Source: Candidatus Acetothermia bacterium (GTDB lineage: Bacteria > Bipolaricaulota > Bipolaricaulia > RBG-16-55-9 > DRXL01). From it: 14,698 nt of DNA. Each line of letters starts with the position of its first letter. Position 1 is the first letter of the stretch. Under the pieces are notes generated by a model, which searched no databases, was not told where the DNA came from, and was given only the letters and a program-made list of their open reading frames with translations. The translations under genes were made by a program, and so were the position numbers. This document shows, piece after piece, positions 6,938 through 13,511 of this stretch. The stretch spans positions 1 to 14,698 of the forward strand of contig JAPWVB010000025.1 in NCBI GenBank assembly GCA_028275205.1. The letters run 5' to 3'.

Positions 6938-7833
6938 GGTGGTAAGAGCGCCAAGGGGTTGAGCGGCCGGCCGTACTGCAGAATCTCAAAGTGCAGATGC
7001 AGGCCGGTCGAGTTCCCTGTGTTGCCCGATCGGGCGATGCGCTGACCTCCTTCGACAAATTGTCCGCGATAGACCCCAATCTCCGAGAGATGCCCGTAGA
7101 GCGTGCGATAGCCATGACTATGTTCTAAGACGACGTAGAGCCCATACCCACTATGGCGCCCGGCGACGATCACCCTGCCGGCGCAAGACGCATAGACGTC
7201 GGTGCCCTCAGGGACTTCAATATCTATCCCCTGATGGAAGTCGGGCTCCCCGCTGATGGGGTGAATCCTTGGCCCAAATCCCGAAGAGATCACCCCACGC
7301 AGTGGCCAGGCAAAGAGACTCTTCTTCCCCCCGGCCATCTGCAAATATATAAAGAATGGCGAGGTCACCGCCCCAGGGATGAAGAACTCCTCCCCAGGAT
7401 AGATATACCCCCGATCCTCCAGACCATTGCTCGCAATGATCTCAGAGAGAGCAACTCCGTAGGTGCGCGCAATGTCAGTGAGAGTCTGGCCACGCTTAAC
7501 GGCGTGCAAGACCCCGTTCTTGACGATCTTCAAGACTGTCCCTGGGGCAACGCCCTCTAAGCCGTCCAGGGTGTTCGCATTACTGCCCACAAGGGCTTCA
7601 AGGGAGACCCCAAAGCGCGATGCGATCTGCTCGAGAGTATCACCGGGCTGGACTTCGTATTCGAGAACGTCAGCTCTGGGTACAAGGGAGATGCTCTCAT
7701 CTGTGAAGCTGGGCCCTCCTTGGGCAACTATCTTCTCTACAGGCTCAGAAGGGGAGAGAAGCCCCTGCTGCCACGCCCACCAGAGTAGCCCCAGCCCACA
7801 CCATACCACGACGATTCTCAGCGGTCTACTCAT
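6934..7833 (-). CDS. Membrane-anchored LysM/M23 peptidase (murein endopeptidase, NlpD/EnvC-like)
   Basis: This 299-residue envelope protein cuts or regulates cutting of peptidoglycan. An N-terminal hydrophobic anchor (residues about 5-22, LRIVVVWCGLGLLWWAW) is followed by two LysM repeats, at about 57-103 (YEVQPGDTLEQIASRFGVSL) and 108-152 (HAVKRGQTLTDIARTYGVAL), and then an M23 domain at about 178-296. The M23 zinc ligands are visible as HQGIDIEVP (H and D) and HLHF, together with the YGHLSE histidine, so it should be an active metallopeptidase rather than a degenerate activator. Its ATG lies eight bases inside the end of rho and its stop overlaps murA (ATGA). Cotranscription with murA links synthesis and remodelling of the wall. 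Confidence 0.93.
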   Translation of the reverse strand: MSRPLRIVVVWCGLGLLWWAWQQGLLSPSEPVEKIVAQGGPSFTDESISLVPRADVLEYEVQPGDTLEQIASRFGVSLEALVGSNANTLDGLEGVAPGTVLKIVKNGVLHAVKRGQTLTDIARTYGVALSEIIASNGLEDRGYIYPGEEFFIPGAVTSPFFIYLQMAGGKKSLFAWPLRGVISSGFGPRIHPISGEPDFHQGIDIEVPEGTDVYASCAGRVIVAGRHSGYGLYVVLEHSHGYRTLYGHLSEIGVYRGQFVEGGQRIARSGNTGNSTGLHLHFEILQYGRPLNPLALLPP

Positions 7834-9130
7834 TGCGCATAAGCTCCAAAAACTGCTCGTTGTTTTTGGTCTGCTCCATCCGCGAGAGGATCCATTCGAG
7901 CGCCTTTTGCTTGTCGTTCATATCGCTGATCAATTTTCTCAGCACCCAGACGCGCTTGAGGACTTTTTCGGGGAGCAACAGCTCTTCTTTGCGGGTGCCA
8001 GACACTTCCAAATCAATCGCAGGGAAGATGCGCTTGTTCGCAAGCCCTCGGTCGAGCACCAACTCCATGTTGCCCGTGCCCTTGAATTCTTCAAAGACCA
8101 CTTGATCGAGCCGGGAGCCAGTGTCTACCAACGCCGTCCCGATGATCGTGAGGCTCCCCCCATCTTTGATATTTCGTGCTGCGCCGAAGAACTCCTTGGG
8201 CTTGTAGAGCGCCGTGGGGTCCATACCGCCGGAGAGGAGCTTCCCGCTAGGGGCAATAGCTAAGTTGTACGCGCGCGCGAGCCTCGTGATCGAGTCCATC
8301 AAGATCACGACATCGCGCCCCATCTCGACTAATCGTTTGGCCTTGGCGATCACGAGTTCTGAGATGCGGCAATGGATCTCGGGCTTCTGGTCGAAGGTCG
8401 CGGCCACGACTTCGCCCATTGTAATAGACTCTTTGAAGTCCGTGACCTCCTCGGGGCGCTCGTCCACCAAGAGCACAATGAGATAGACCTCGGGGTGATT
8501 CGCCGCGATCCCGTGCGCGATGTGCTTGAGGAGCGTCGTCTTGCCGGCCTTGGGCGGCGAGACGATCAAACCGCGCTGCCCCTTCCCGATGGGCGCAAAG
8601 AGATCAATAATGCGCGTCGAGAACTCGTTGCTATCGTGCTCGAGCTTCAGTTGCTCCCGCGGGTGATAGGGGATGAGATCTTCGAATGCTTGACGGTTAC
8701 GGACGACTTCAGGGTCTTCAAAGTTAATCGCTTCGATCTTCAGCAGCGCAAAGTATTTCTCCTCGTCTTTGGGAGGGCGAACGACGCCGCTGACAATATC
8801 CCCGTCCTTGAGGCCAAAACGCTTGATCTGCGAAGGGGAGACGTAGATATCATGCGTCCCCGGCAGGCACGAGCTGTCTCGCAAAAAGCCATAGCCGTCG
8901 GGGAGAATCTCCAACACCCCGTCTTTGAAATGGAGCCCTTGTTGCTCTGCTTGAGCCTTCAAAATAGCGAAGACGAGATCTTCCTTCTTGATGCGGCCGC
9001 GGCCGTTAATGCCGAATCGCTCGGCGAGCGCTCGCAATTCCGACATATCCTTGGCCTTCAGTTCCGTAATGTCGAGCAACTCACCCATAGCCTTCTCTTC
9101 CCTCTTCTCTTCTCTCTCTACTTCAGACAT
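7826..9130 (-). CDS. rho: Transcription termination factor Rho
   Basis: Rho is the hexameric RNA helicase that ends transcription. The product from 9130 has 434 residues. It shows the Rho N-terminal helical domain (LLDITELKAKDMSELRALAE...KKEDLVFAIL), the cold-shock RNA-binding domain (GVLEILPDGYGFLR...DIYVSPSQIKRF), Walker A PPKAGKTTLL at about 191-200, VLLVDERPEEVTD, the Q-loop region (LARAYN, SGGMDPTALYKPKEFFGAARN) and EEFKGTGNMEL. The frame is open to an ATG at 9214, but that has no ribosome-binding site. The ATG at 9130 has GGAGGT 13 bases upstream, and the ATG at 9088 (MGELLDIT) aligns best with the E. coli start. I chose 9130. A promoter at 9281-9309 leaves a leader of about 145 bases that could serve Rho autoregulation. 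Confidence 0.95.
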   Translation of the reverse strand: MSEVEREEKREEKAMGELLDITELKAKDMSELRALAERFGINGRGRIKKEDLVFAILKAQAEQQGLHFKDGVLEILPDGYGFLRDSSCLPGTHDIYVSPSQIKRFGLKDGDIVSGVVRPPKDEEKYFALLKIEAINFEDPEVVRNRQAFEDLIPYHPREQLKLEHDSNEFSTRIIDLFAPIGKGQRGLIVSPPKAGKTTLLKHIAHGIAANHPEVYLIVLLVDERPEEVTDFKESITMGEVVAATFDQKPEIHCRISELVIAKAKRLVEMGRDVVILMDSITRLARAYNLAIAPSGKLLSGGMDPTALYKPKEFFGAARNIKDGGSLTIIGTALVDTGSRLDQVVFEEFKGTGNMELVLDRGLANKRIFPAIDLEVSGTRKEELLLPEKVLKRVWVLRKLISDMNDKQKALEWILSRMEQTKNNEQFLELMRNE

Positions 9131-9280
9131 ACTAGTGGCGGGCACCTCCCGAGGGAAACTCTCTGCGAGATTCTTCTGCCATCTCAACAGCGCCGGGCCT
9201 CCCTTCTTTATCATGGGAAGGACAACGACGAGCTGTCACTGAACAGAAGAGAGAGTAGCGCATTGAGATTTGGTGACTAT

Positions 9281-9309
9281 ATTATACCCTGGATCAACTT
9301 ACTTGACAA
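9281..9309 (-). promoter_or_regulatory. Sigma-70-type promoter of the rho-M23-murA-hflX unit, embedded in the end of glyA
   Basis: The minus strand reads TTGTCA (9309-9304), 17 bases, then a perfect TATAAT (9286-9281). The -35 box overlaps the last codons of glyA, whose stop is at 9301-9299. Predicted transcription starts near 9275. The rho unit can thus be expressed separately from the upstream genes. Confidence 0.7.
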
Positions 9310-10567
9310 GTCCCGTCCCTATGAGCGTCTCGTAGAGGGGAAAGCGCTCACAGAGCTGACGCACGTGAGTGCGTGCCCTGGCGCGAGCCTCCTCTGAACG
9401 CTCTTGCAGAACTTGGGCGATGATCTTGGCTATCTCCGCCATCTCCGTGGGCCCCATCCCCCGCGTCGTGACCGCTGGGGTGCCCAGACGAATCCCACTA
9501 GTAACCGTGGGCTTCTGCGGATCGAAGGGGATGGTATTCTTGTTGACCGTCACACCGATCTCTTCTAAGAGACGTTCAGCCTCGGCCCCGGTCAGCCCCT
9601 GGCTGCGCAGATCCACCAAGAGCAAATGGGTGTCAGTGCCCCCAGAGACGATCCGAAAGCCCTCCGCCGCCAGAGCGCGAGCAAGCGCCCGCGCGTTCTC
9701 CACGATCCGGCGCTGATACTCCGCGAACTCTGGGCGCAGGGCCTCGCCAAAGGCTACGGCTTTGGCGGCAATCACGTGCATGAGGGGCCCGCCTTGGCTG
9801 CCCGGAAAGACCATCTTGTCAATGAGCTCCGCAAATGCTTTCCGACAGAGTATGGCCCCGCCGCGCGGCCCGCGCAAGGTCTTGTGTGTCGTCGTCGTCA
9901 CGAAGTCTGCCCACGGAATGGGTGACGGATGTACCCCTCCGGCGATCAGCCCCGCAATGTGCGCGATGTCCGCCATCAAGAACGAGCCGACTTCGTCGGC
10001 GATCTCGCGAAACCTCGCAAAATCAATTATTCTCGGATAGGCGCTCGCCCCGCAGACGATCAGCTTGGGGCGGTGTTCAAGCGCGAGAGATCGCACCTCG
10101 TCGTAATCAATCTGCTCGGTCTCGCGCGAGACTCCATAAGAGACGATCTTATAGAGCTTGCCGGAGACGCTCGCGGGGTGGCCGTGGGAGAGATGGCCCC
10201 CGTGAGCTAACGACATACTTAAGATCGTGTCTCCCGGCTGGAGCACCGCAAAATAGACGGCCATATTCGCTTGGGTGCCCGAGTGGGGCTGAACGTTTGC
10301 GTGCTCCGCGCCAAAGAGCTTCTTGAGACGCTCCCGCGCTAAGTCTTCGACAACATCCACCCACTGGCACCCGCCATAGTAGCGCTTTCTTGGGTAGCCC
10401 TCGGCGTATTTGTTCGTCAGGACCGAGCCTTGGGCCTCAAGCACGGCGCGCGAGCAGAAGTTCTCTGACGCGATCAGCTCTAGAGAGAAGCGCTGGCGCT
10501 CCAGTTCCGCTTGGATGGCCCGATAGACCTCAGGGTCGGTGCGGGCCAGTTCGCTCTCATTCATCAT
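9299..10567 (-). CDS. glyA: Serine hydroxymethyltransferase
   Basis: GlyA is the PLP enzyme that interconverts serine plus tetrahydrofolate and glycine plus methylene-tetrahydrofolate, the main entry of one-carbon units. From the ATG at 10567 the protein has 422 residues. It shows SLELIASENFCSRAVLEAQGS, TNKYAEGYPRKRYYGGC, the HSGTQAN substrate loop, the MADIAHIAGLIAGG strand and the PLP lysine in TTTTHKTLRGPRGG (Lys229). An in-frame ATG at 10627 would add 20 arginine-rich residues unlike the family. AGGAGG lies nine bases before the 10567 ATG and decides the start, with a second ATG immediately after. The start overlaps the end of rpiB by 11 bases. The unit GT2-rpiB-glyA is read together. Confidence 0.96.
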   Translation of the reverse strand: MMNESELARTDPEVYRAIQAELERQRFSLELIASENFCSRAVLEAQGSVLTNKYAEGYPRKRYYGGCQWVDVVEDLARERLKKLFGAEHANVQPHSGTQANMAVYFAVLQPGDTILSMSLAHGGHLSHGHPASVSGKLYKIVSYGVSRETEQIDYDEVRSLALEHRPKLIVCGASAYPRIIDFARFREIADEVGSFLMADIAHIAGLIAGGVHPSPIPWADFVTTTTHKTLRGPRGGAILCRKAFAELIDKMVFPGSQGGPLMHVIAAKAVAFGEALRPEFAEYQRRIVENARALARALAAEGFRIVSGGTDTHLLLVDLRSQGLTGAEAERLLEEIGVTVNKNTIPFDPQKPTVTSGIRLGTPAVTTRGMGPTEMAEIAKIIAQVLQERSEEARARARTHVRQLCERFPLYETLIGTGLVK

Positions 10568-11006
10568 GGCACGATTCCTCCTGGGTGCGGATCTTCTCCA
10601 GGCGCCGCGCATGGCGCCCTCCCGCAAAGGGTTCGTTCAACCACACAGCGACAATCTCCGCCGCAAGCCCTGGGCCGACCACCCGTCCCCCCAAACAGAG
10701 AATATTCGCGTCGTTGTCGCGGCGGCTCATCTTCGCGGAGTAGACATCGCTGCAAGGGGCCGCACGAATCCCCTTCACTTTGTTGGCCGCGATGGCCATG
10801 CCGATCCCAGTCCCACAGATCAAAATTCCCCGCTCGTACTCCCCCGACGCAACCGCCCGAGCTACAGCAAACGCAACATCGGGGTAGTCCACAGATTCGC
10901 TTGAGAACACCCCAAAATCTCGGACGTTCAACCCTTTGAGGACTCCCTGCAACAAGGCTTCCTTAAGAGTTACTCCGTTGTGATCAGATCCAATAGCGAT
11001 GGTCAT
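10557..11006 (-). CDS. rpiB: Ribose-5-phosphate isomerase B (RpiB/LacAB family)
   Basis: RpiB interconverts ribose 5-phosphate and ribulose 5-phosphate in the pentose phosphate pathway. At 149 residues it is the usual size. It has the phosphate-binding start IAIGSDHNG, SVDYPDVA, the active-site loop ILICGTGIGMAIAANKVKGIRAA with catalytic Cys64, and DANILCLGGRVVG. The histidine normally present in the SRxHNDxN motif (E. coli His99, implicated in ring opening) is aspartate here (SRRDNDAN, Asp97). The enzyme may use another group or favour another sugar phosphate. The rpiB-glyA pairing is common in bacteria. The ATG overlaps the glycosyltransferase stop by four bases. Confidence 0.92.
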   Translation of the reverse strand: MTIAIGSDHNGVTLKEALLQGVLKGLNVRDFGVFSSESVDYPDVAFAVARAVASGEYERGILICGTGIGMAIAANKVKGIRAAPCSDVYSAKMSRRDNDANILCLGGRVVGPGLAAEIVAVWLNEPFAGGRHARRLEKIRTQEESCHDE

Positions 11007-11665
11007 TCTGTCACGCGCGTGAAGACCGAGCGCATGATGTCCCCATACATCTTGAACCGCGATACTAAGCCGCGAGAGAATCCGAACTTCTCCTCTTTCA
11101 TGACGTGGGTCACGCCGTCAAGCTCCACAAAGGCGCAGCTCCACCCTTCCTTGAGCGCCAACTTCGTCAGAGCGATCTCTACGCCGAAATCTAATTTATG
11201 CACCGTGCGGCGGAGCTTCTTCCATAACGATTTGCTCAAGACTCGCTGCCCCGATAGATACGGGGCGATCGTCTGGGCGAGATCCGTATTGAGCCGCCCC
11301 CCGCGAAAGACCCCCACGACCATATCGTGCCCACCAGTGATATACGTCTGGACCATGCGCTCGACGTGATCAGGTCGTAAGCCCACAAGATCAGCGTCCA
11401 AAAAGAGCAACGTTTCGTACTGAGCTTTCTGGACGCCGCGATCGAGGGCCACAGATTTCCCACAGTTGGTGGGCAGGGAGATCACGCGCACGCCGAATGA
11501 CCGTGCGACATGAGCTGTCCCATCAGTCGAGCCGTCGTCCACAGCGATGATCTCGCCAATGGAGGGGGCGCGCAGGAGCGGCCACAGGACAGCTCCAATC
11601 CGTTCGGCTTCGTTGTATGCGGGGACAATGGCTGACACCCGCACCGAATTGTCAGAGCTCTTCAT
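11003..11665 (-). CDS. Family 2 glycosyltransferase (soluble, GpgS-like group)
   Basis: This is a GT-A nucleotide-sugar transferase of 220 residues without membrane segments. It has VSAIVPAYNEAERIG at the start, the DDGSTDGT nucleotide-binding motif near residue 42, NCGKSVALDRGV, and the metal-binding DAD triad (LFLDADLVG) near 90. A distal LSGQRVLSKSLW...DFGVEIALT segment and a histidine in DGVTHVMKEEKFG follow. The SGQRV/GVEI pair resembles small GT2 proteins related to glucosyl-3-phosphoglycerate synthase. Donor and acceptor cannot be read from sequence; a compatible-solute or glycolipid step is only an inference. It is first in the unit with rpiB and glyA. Its promoter puts the transcript start only about five bases before the ATG, implying a leaderless message. 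Confidence 0.85.
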   Translation of the reverse strand: MKSSDNSVRVSAIVPAYNEAERIGAVLWPLLRAPSIGEIIAVDDGSTDGTAHVARSFGVRVISLPTNCGKSVALDRGVQKAQYETLLFLDADLVGLRPDHVERMVQTYITGGHDMVVGVFRGGRLNTDLAQTIAPYLSGQRVLSKSLWKKLRRTVHKLDFGVEIALTKLALKEGWSCAFVELDGVTHVMKEEKFGFSRGLVSRFKMYGDIMRSVFTRVTE

Positions 11666-11676
11666 TGCTCACAAAA

Positions 11677-11705
11677 ATTGTACGTGTTGATCAAGGTCAA
11701 GTCAA
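11677..11705 (-). promoter_or_regulatory. Sigma-70-type promoter of the glycosyltransferase-rpiB-glyA unit
   Basis: The minus strand has TTGACT (11705-11700), a 17-base spacer and TACAAT (11682-11677). The expected start site is around 11671, about five bases before the glycosyltransferase ATG at 11665, and no ribosome-binding site precedes the ATG. Confidence 0.65.
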
Positions 11706-11730
11706 ATGGCTAGAACAGTCGGGGGGGGTC

Positions 11731-11760
11731 TTGACACTGAGGGGGGCTTTGTGTTATAAG
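11731..11760 (+). promoter_or_regulatory. Strong sigma-70-type promoter of the candidate non-coding RNA
   Basis: The plus strand has a perfect -35 TTGACA (11731-11736), an 18-base spacer and TATAAG (11755-11760). The -35 is preceded by a run of eight G (11721-11728), and a run of six G lies in the spacer (11741-11746). Transcription should start near 11766-11768. No plus-strand protein gene follows anywhere in the rest of the window. Confidence 0.7.
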
Positions 11761-11761
11761 A

Positions 11762-11771
11762 AGACTTGTCT
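11762..11771. promoter_or_regulatory. Quasi-palindrome AGACTTGTCT at the predicted RNA start site
   Basis: AGAC-TT-GTCT begins right after the -10 box of the plus-strand promoter, an operator-like position. The same ten bases lie at 14682-14691, upstream of the acyl-CoA dehydrogenase gene. Confidence 0.45.
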
Positions 11772-11940
11772 AAAGGAGGTGGCCCCTCCTCGGGGTTCCC
11801 GAAGGAGGGTAGAAGGAAGAGCTTGGCCTGCGGTGTAGACCGCACTACGAGAGCCGCTGGGGAAAAATCCCGCGAGGCTGCGGGCAAAACCCTGGACAAC
11901 CCCCTGAGGGCGTCACGCCCAGCCAAGCTCTTCGCTCTTT
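11766..11940 (+). ncRNA. Candidate structured non-coding RNA (unknown class)
   Basis: A GC-rich region downstream of a strong promoter folds by eye into several helices. Hairpin H1 (11784-11809) has 11 base pairs with one bulged A and a GTT loop. A perfect 11-bp closing stem pairs 11817-11827 (AAGAGCTTGGC) with 11922-11932. Inside it are TGCGGT/ACCGCA (11829-11844, loop GTAG), a long bulged helix 11852-11879 with an A-rich loop, and GGGCG/CGCCC (11908-11920, loop TCA). Possible alternatives include CCTCCT (11785-11790) pairing with either AGGAGG at 11774-11779 or AGGAGG at 11803-11808. I compared it from memory with 5S rRNA, SRP RNA, tmRNA, RNase P RNA, 6S RNA and common riboswitches and found no matching conserved motif. 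There is no good U-tract terminator, so the 3' end is approximate. The strand is inferred from the promoter. Confidence 0.5.
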
Positions 11941-12143
11941 AAGGAGGTGTGCGAGGAGTCCCAAGTAATCTCAGCCCTTCCCCCCTCGATAAAAAATCCC
12001 CCTTCCCGCGGGTTACTAAAGAAATCACTTGAAGATCGCTCGCACGACTAGGCATCCCCTCTCACCTTGGGCTTACATTAGTCCTGGATTCTTTAACAGA
12101 GCAAGGACTCTCGTCACTCTGACAAGCGACGTTCATCACCCTG
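11941..12143. other. Gap between candidate RNA and tryptophanase gene; no gene seen
   Basis: No convincing coding sequence is present. It opens with AAGGAGGTG (11941-11949) with no ATG, GTG or TTG at a usable distance. A run of six A (11991-11996) is six T on the minus strand, downstream of the tryptophanase gene and preceded there by GGGGGA. The hairpin before it is weak, so a minus-strand terminator is only possible. Two inverted repeats lie further right. Confidence 0.5.
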
Positions 12144-12149
12144 TCAGAG
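12080..12149 (-). terminator. Tandem inverted repeats after the tryptophanase stop (possible 3' structure)
   Basis: CTCTGACA (12117-12124) and TGTCAGAG (12142-12149) form an 8-bp stem with a 17-base loop that includes the tryptophanase stop codon. AGTCCT (12080-12085) and AGGACT (12104-12109) form a second stem. Neither is followed by a T run on the minus strand, so they are not classic intrinsic terminators. They may protect the mRNA 3' end or act with Rho. Confidence 0.35.
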
Positions 12150-13511
12150 CGGAGCAAAGCGCGCGATGAAGTGCCGGAGCGGCCCCTCGCCAAAGATCAG
12201 CTTCACCCCGCGAATCGCGTCGCGCCGCTCTTGAATCTTCTTCAGGGTCTCCACAACGTGATCGAAGTGCTCTTGAGTATAGACGCGCCGTGGGATGGCC
12301 AAGCGCACGAGCTCGAGCTTGGGGTAGATCTCTTGGCCCGTCCGTTCATCGCGCCGGGCGAACATCGTGCTGCCGATCTCGACGGCGCGCACCCCGCCCT
12401 CGCGATAGAGTTCGATCACTAACGCTTGCGCAGGAAACTCCCTCTGAGGGATGTGCGGGAGAAATCTTAGCGCGTCTATATAGACGGCGTGCCCGCCGAT
12501 AGGCTCAACGATCGGGATTCTTTCAGCTTTGAGGTGCTCGCCGAGGGAGCGCGTCTGCCCGATTCGGTCACGTAGATAGTCTTCGTCGAGGGCTTCGTAG
12601 AGCCCCACGGCGATCGCTTCGAGGTCGCGCCCGGCGAGCCCGCCATACGTGGGAAAGCCCTCAAAGAGTATGAGCTTTTGCACGCAGCGCCAGTATAAGT
12701 CTTCGTCGTTCATGGCGAGCAAGCCCCCAATGTTCGCGATCGCGTCCTTTTTGGCTGAGAAGGTCATGCCGTCGGCGAGTGAAAAGATTTCTCGGGCGAT
12801 CTCGATGGGCTGTTTCTGGGCGTATCCGGGCTCGCGCTCCTTGATGAAGAAGCAGTTCTCAGCGAACCGACACGCATCGAGAAAGAACGGGATTTTATGA
12901 GCGCGAGCGAGCTCGCTGACGGCCCGAATATTCTGGAGCGAGACTGGCTGACCACCACCAGAGTTGTTGGTGATCGTAAGCATTATGAGGGGAACGTGCT
13001 CGTGCCCATGCTCCTTGATGAGAGTTTCTAGAGCCGAGACGTTCATGTTGCCTTTGAACGGGTGCTCTGTGGTCAGATCATAAGCGTCTTCGATGACGAG
13101 ATCCACGGGCTGGCCGCCGGCAGCCAAGACGTTCGCGCGCGTTGTGTCGAAGTGCATATTGTTGGGGACGATGTCGCCGGGCTTGACCAGCGTTGAGAAG
13201 AGAATATGCTCGGCGGCGCGCCCTTGATGCGTGGGCATAAAATATTTGAATCCGAAGATCTCTTTGACGGCTCTCTCCAAGCGATAGAAGCTGCGGGCGC
13301 CAGCGTAGGACTCGTCGCCGACCATGAGGGCGCCCCACTGGGCTTGGCTCATCGCGCCCGTGCCGGAATCCGTCAAGAGATCGATATAAATATCTTCAGC
13401 GCGCAGCCGAAAGACATTATAGCCGGCTTCTTTGAGTCGCTCTTCGCGCTCAGCACGGGACAGAAGCTTAATGGGTTCGACGACTTTTATCTTATAGGGC
13501 TTAAAGGCCAT
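12144..13511 (-). CDS. tnaA: Tryptophanase (PLP beta-eliminating lyase)
   Basis: The 455-residue enzyme cleaves L-tryptophan to indole, pyruvate and ammonia. It has YIDLLTDSGTGAMS, the PTHQGR motif, SGGGQPVSLQN, the DACRFAEN strand, the PLP lysine motif SAKKDA and GFPTYGGLAGRD. The close relative tyrosine phenol-lyase must be excluded. Recalled specificity positions all match tryptophanase: aspartate in HFDTT (TPL has threonine), VEIG (TPL has MERG) and histidine in LRHF (TPL has phenylalanine). Overall wording such as EPIGGHAVYIDALRF is close to both. The frame is open 64 codons further upstream, but that lies inside the previous gene and is arginine-rich. The ATG at 13511 gives an N-terminus like the family and overlaps the acyl-CoA dehydrogenase stop (TGATG), so translation is coupled. 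Confidence 0.9.
   Translation of the reverse strand: MAFKPYKIKVVEPIKLLSRAEREERLKEAGYNVFRLRAEDIYIDLLTDSGTGAMSQAQWGALMVGDESYAGARSFYRLERAVKEIFGFKYFMPTHQGRAAEHILFSTLVKPGDIVPNNMHFDTTRANVLAAGGQPVDLVIEDAYDLTTEHPFKGNMNVSALETLIKEHGHEHVPLIMLTITNNSGGGQPVSLQNIRAVSELARAHKIPFFLDACRFAENCFFIKEREPGYAQKQPIEIAREIFSLADGMTFSAKKDAIANIGGLLAMNDEDLYWRCVQKLILFEGFPTYGGLAGRDLEAIAVGLYEALDEDYLRDRIGQTRSLGEHLKAERIPIVEPIGGHAVYIDALRFLPHIPQREFPAQALVIELYREGGVRAVEIGSTMFARRDERTGQEIYPKLELVRLAIPRRVYTQEHFDHVVETLKKIQERRDAIRGVKLIFGEGPLRHFIARFAPL

Noticed and set aside
9304..9312. Third copy of the GACTTGTC core (as GACAAGTC) at the rho -35 box
   Set aside because: An 8-mer match is expected by chance about every other window, and these bases are constrained by the end of glyA and the -35 box.
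10568..10627. 20-residue N-terminal extension of GlyA
   Set aside because: It overlaps rpiB, is arginine-rich, and the AGGAGG site points to the ATG at 10567.
11817..11932. 5S rRNA (a 116-base unit closed by an 11-bp stem)
   Set aside because: Size and closing stem fit, but the conserved 5S loop sequences such as CCGAAC and GTGAAACG are absent.
11766..11960. SRP RNA, tmRNA, RNase P RNA, or a cobalamin, TPP, SAM or c-di-AMP riboswitch
   Set aside because: None of their conserved core motifs is present, and no downstream plus-strand gene supports a riboswitch. 6S RNA is not excluded strictly, but the branched fold does not look like its single long hairpin with a central bubble.
11948..12052. 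Short plus-strand reading frame of about 35 codons after the second AAGGAGGTG
   Set aside because: Its GTG would overlap the Shine-Dalgarno itself, and the product is low-complexity and proline/serine-rich.
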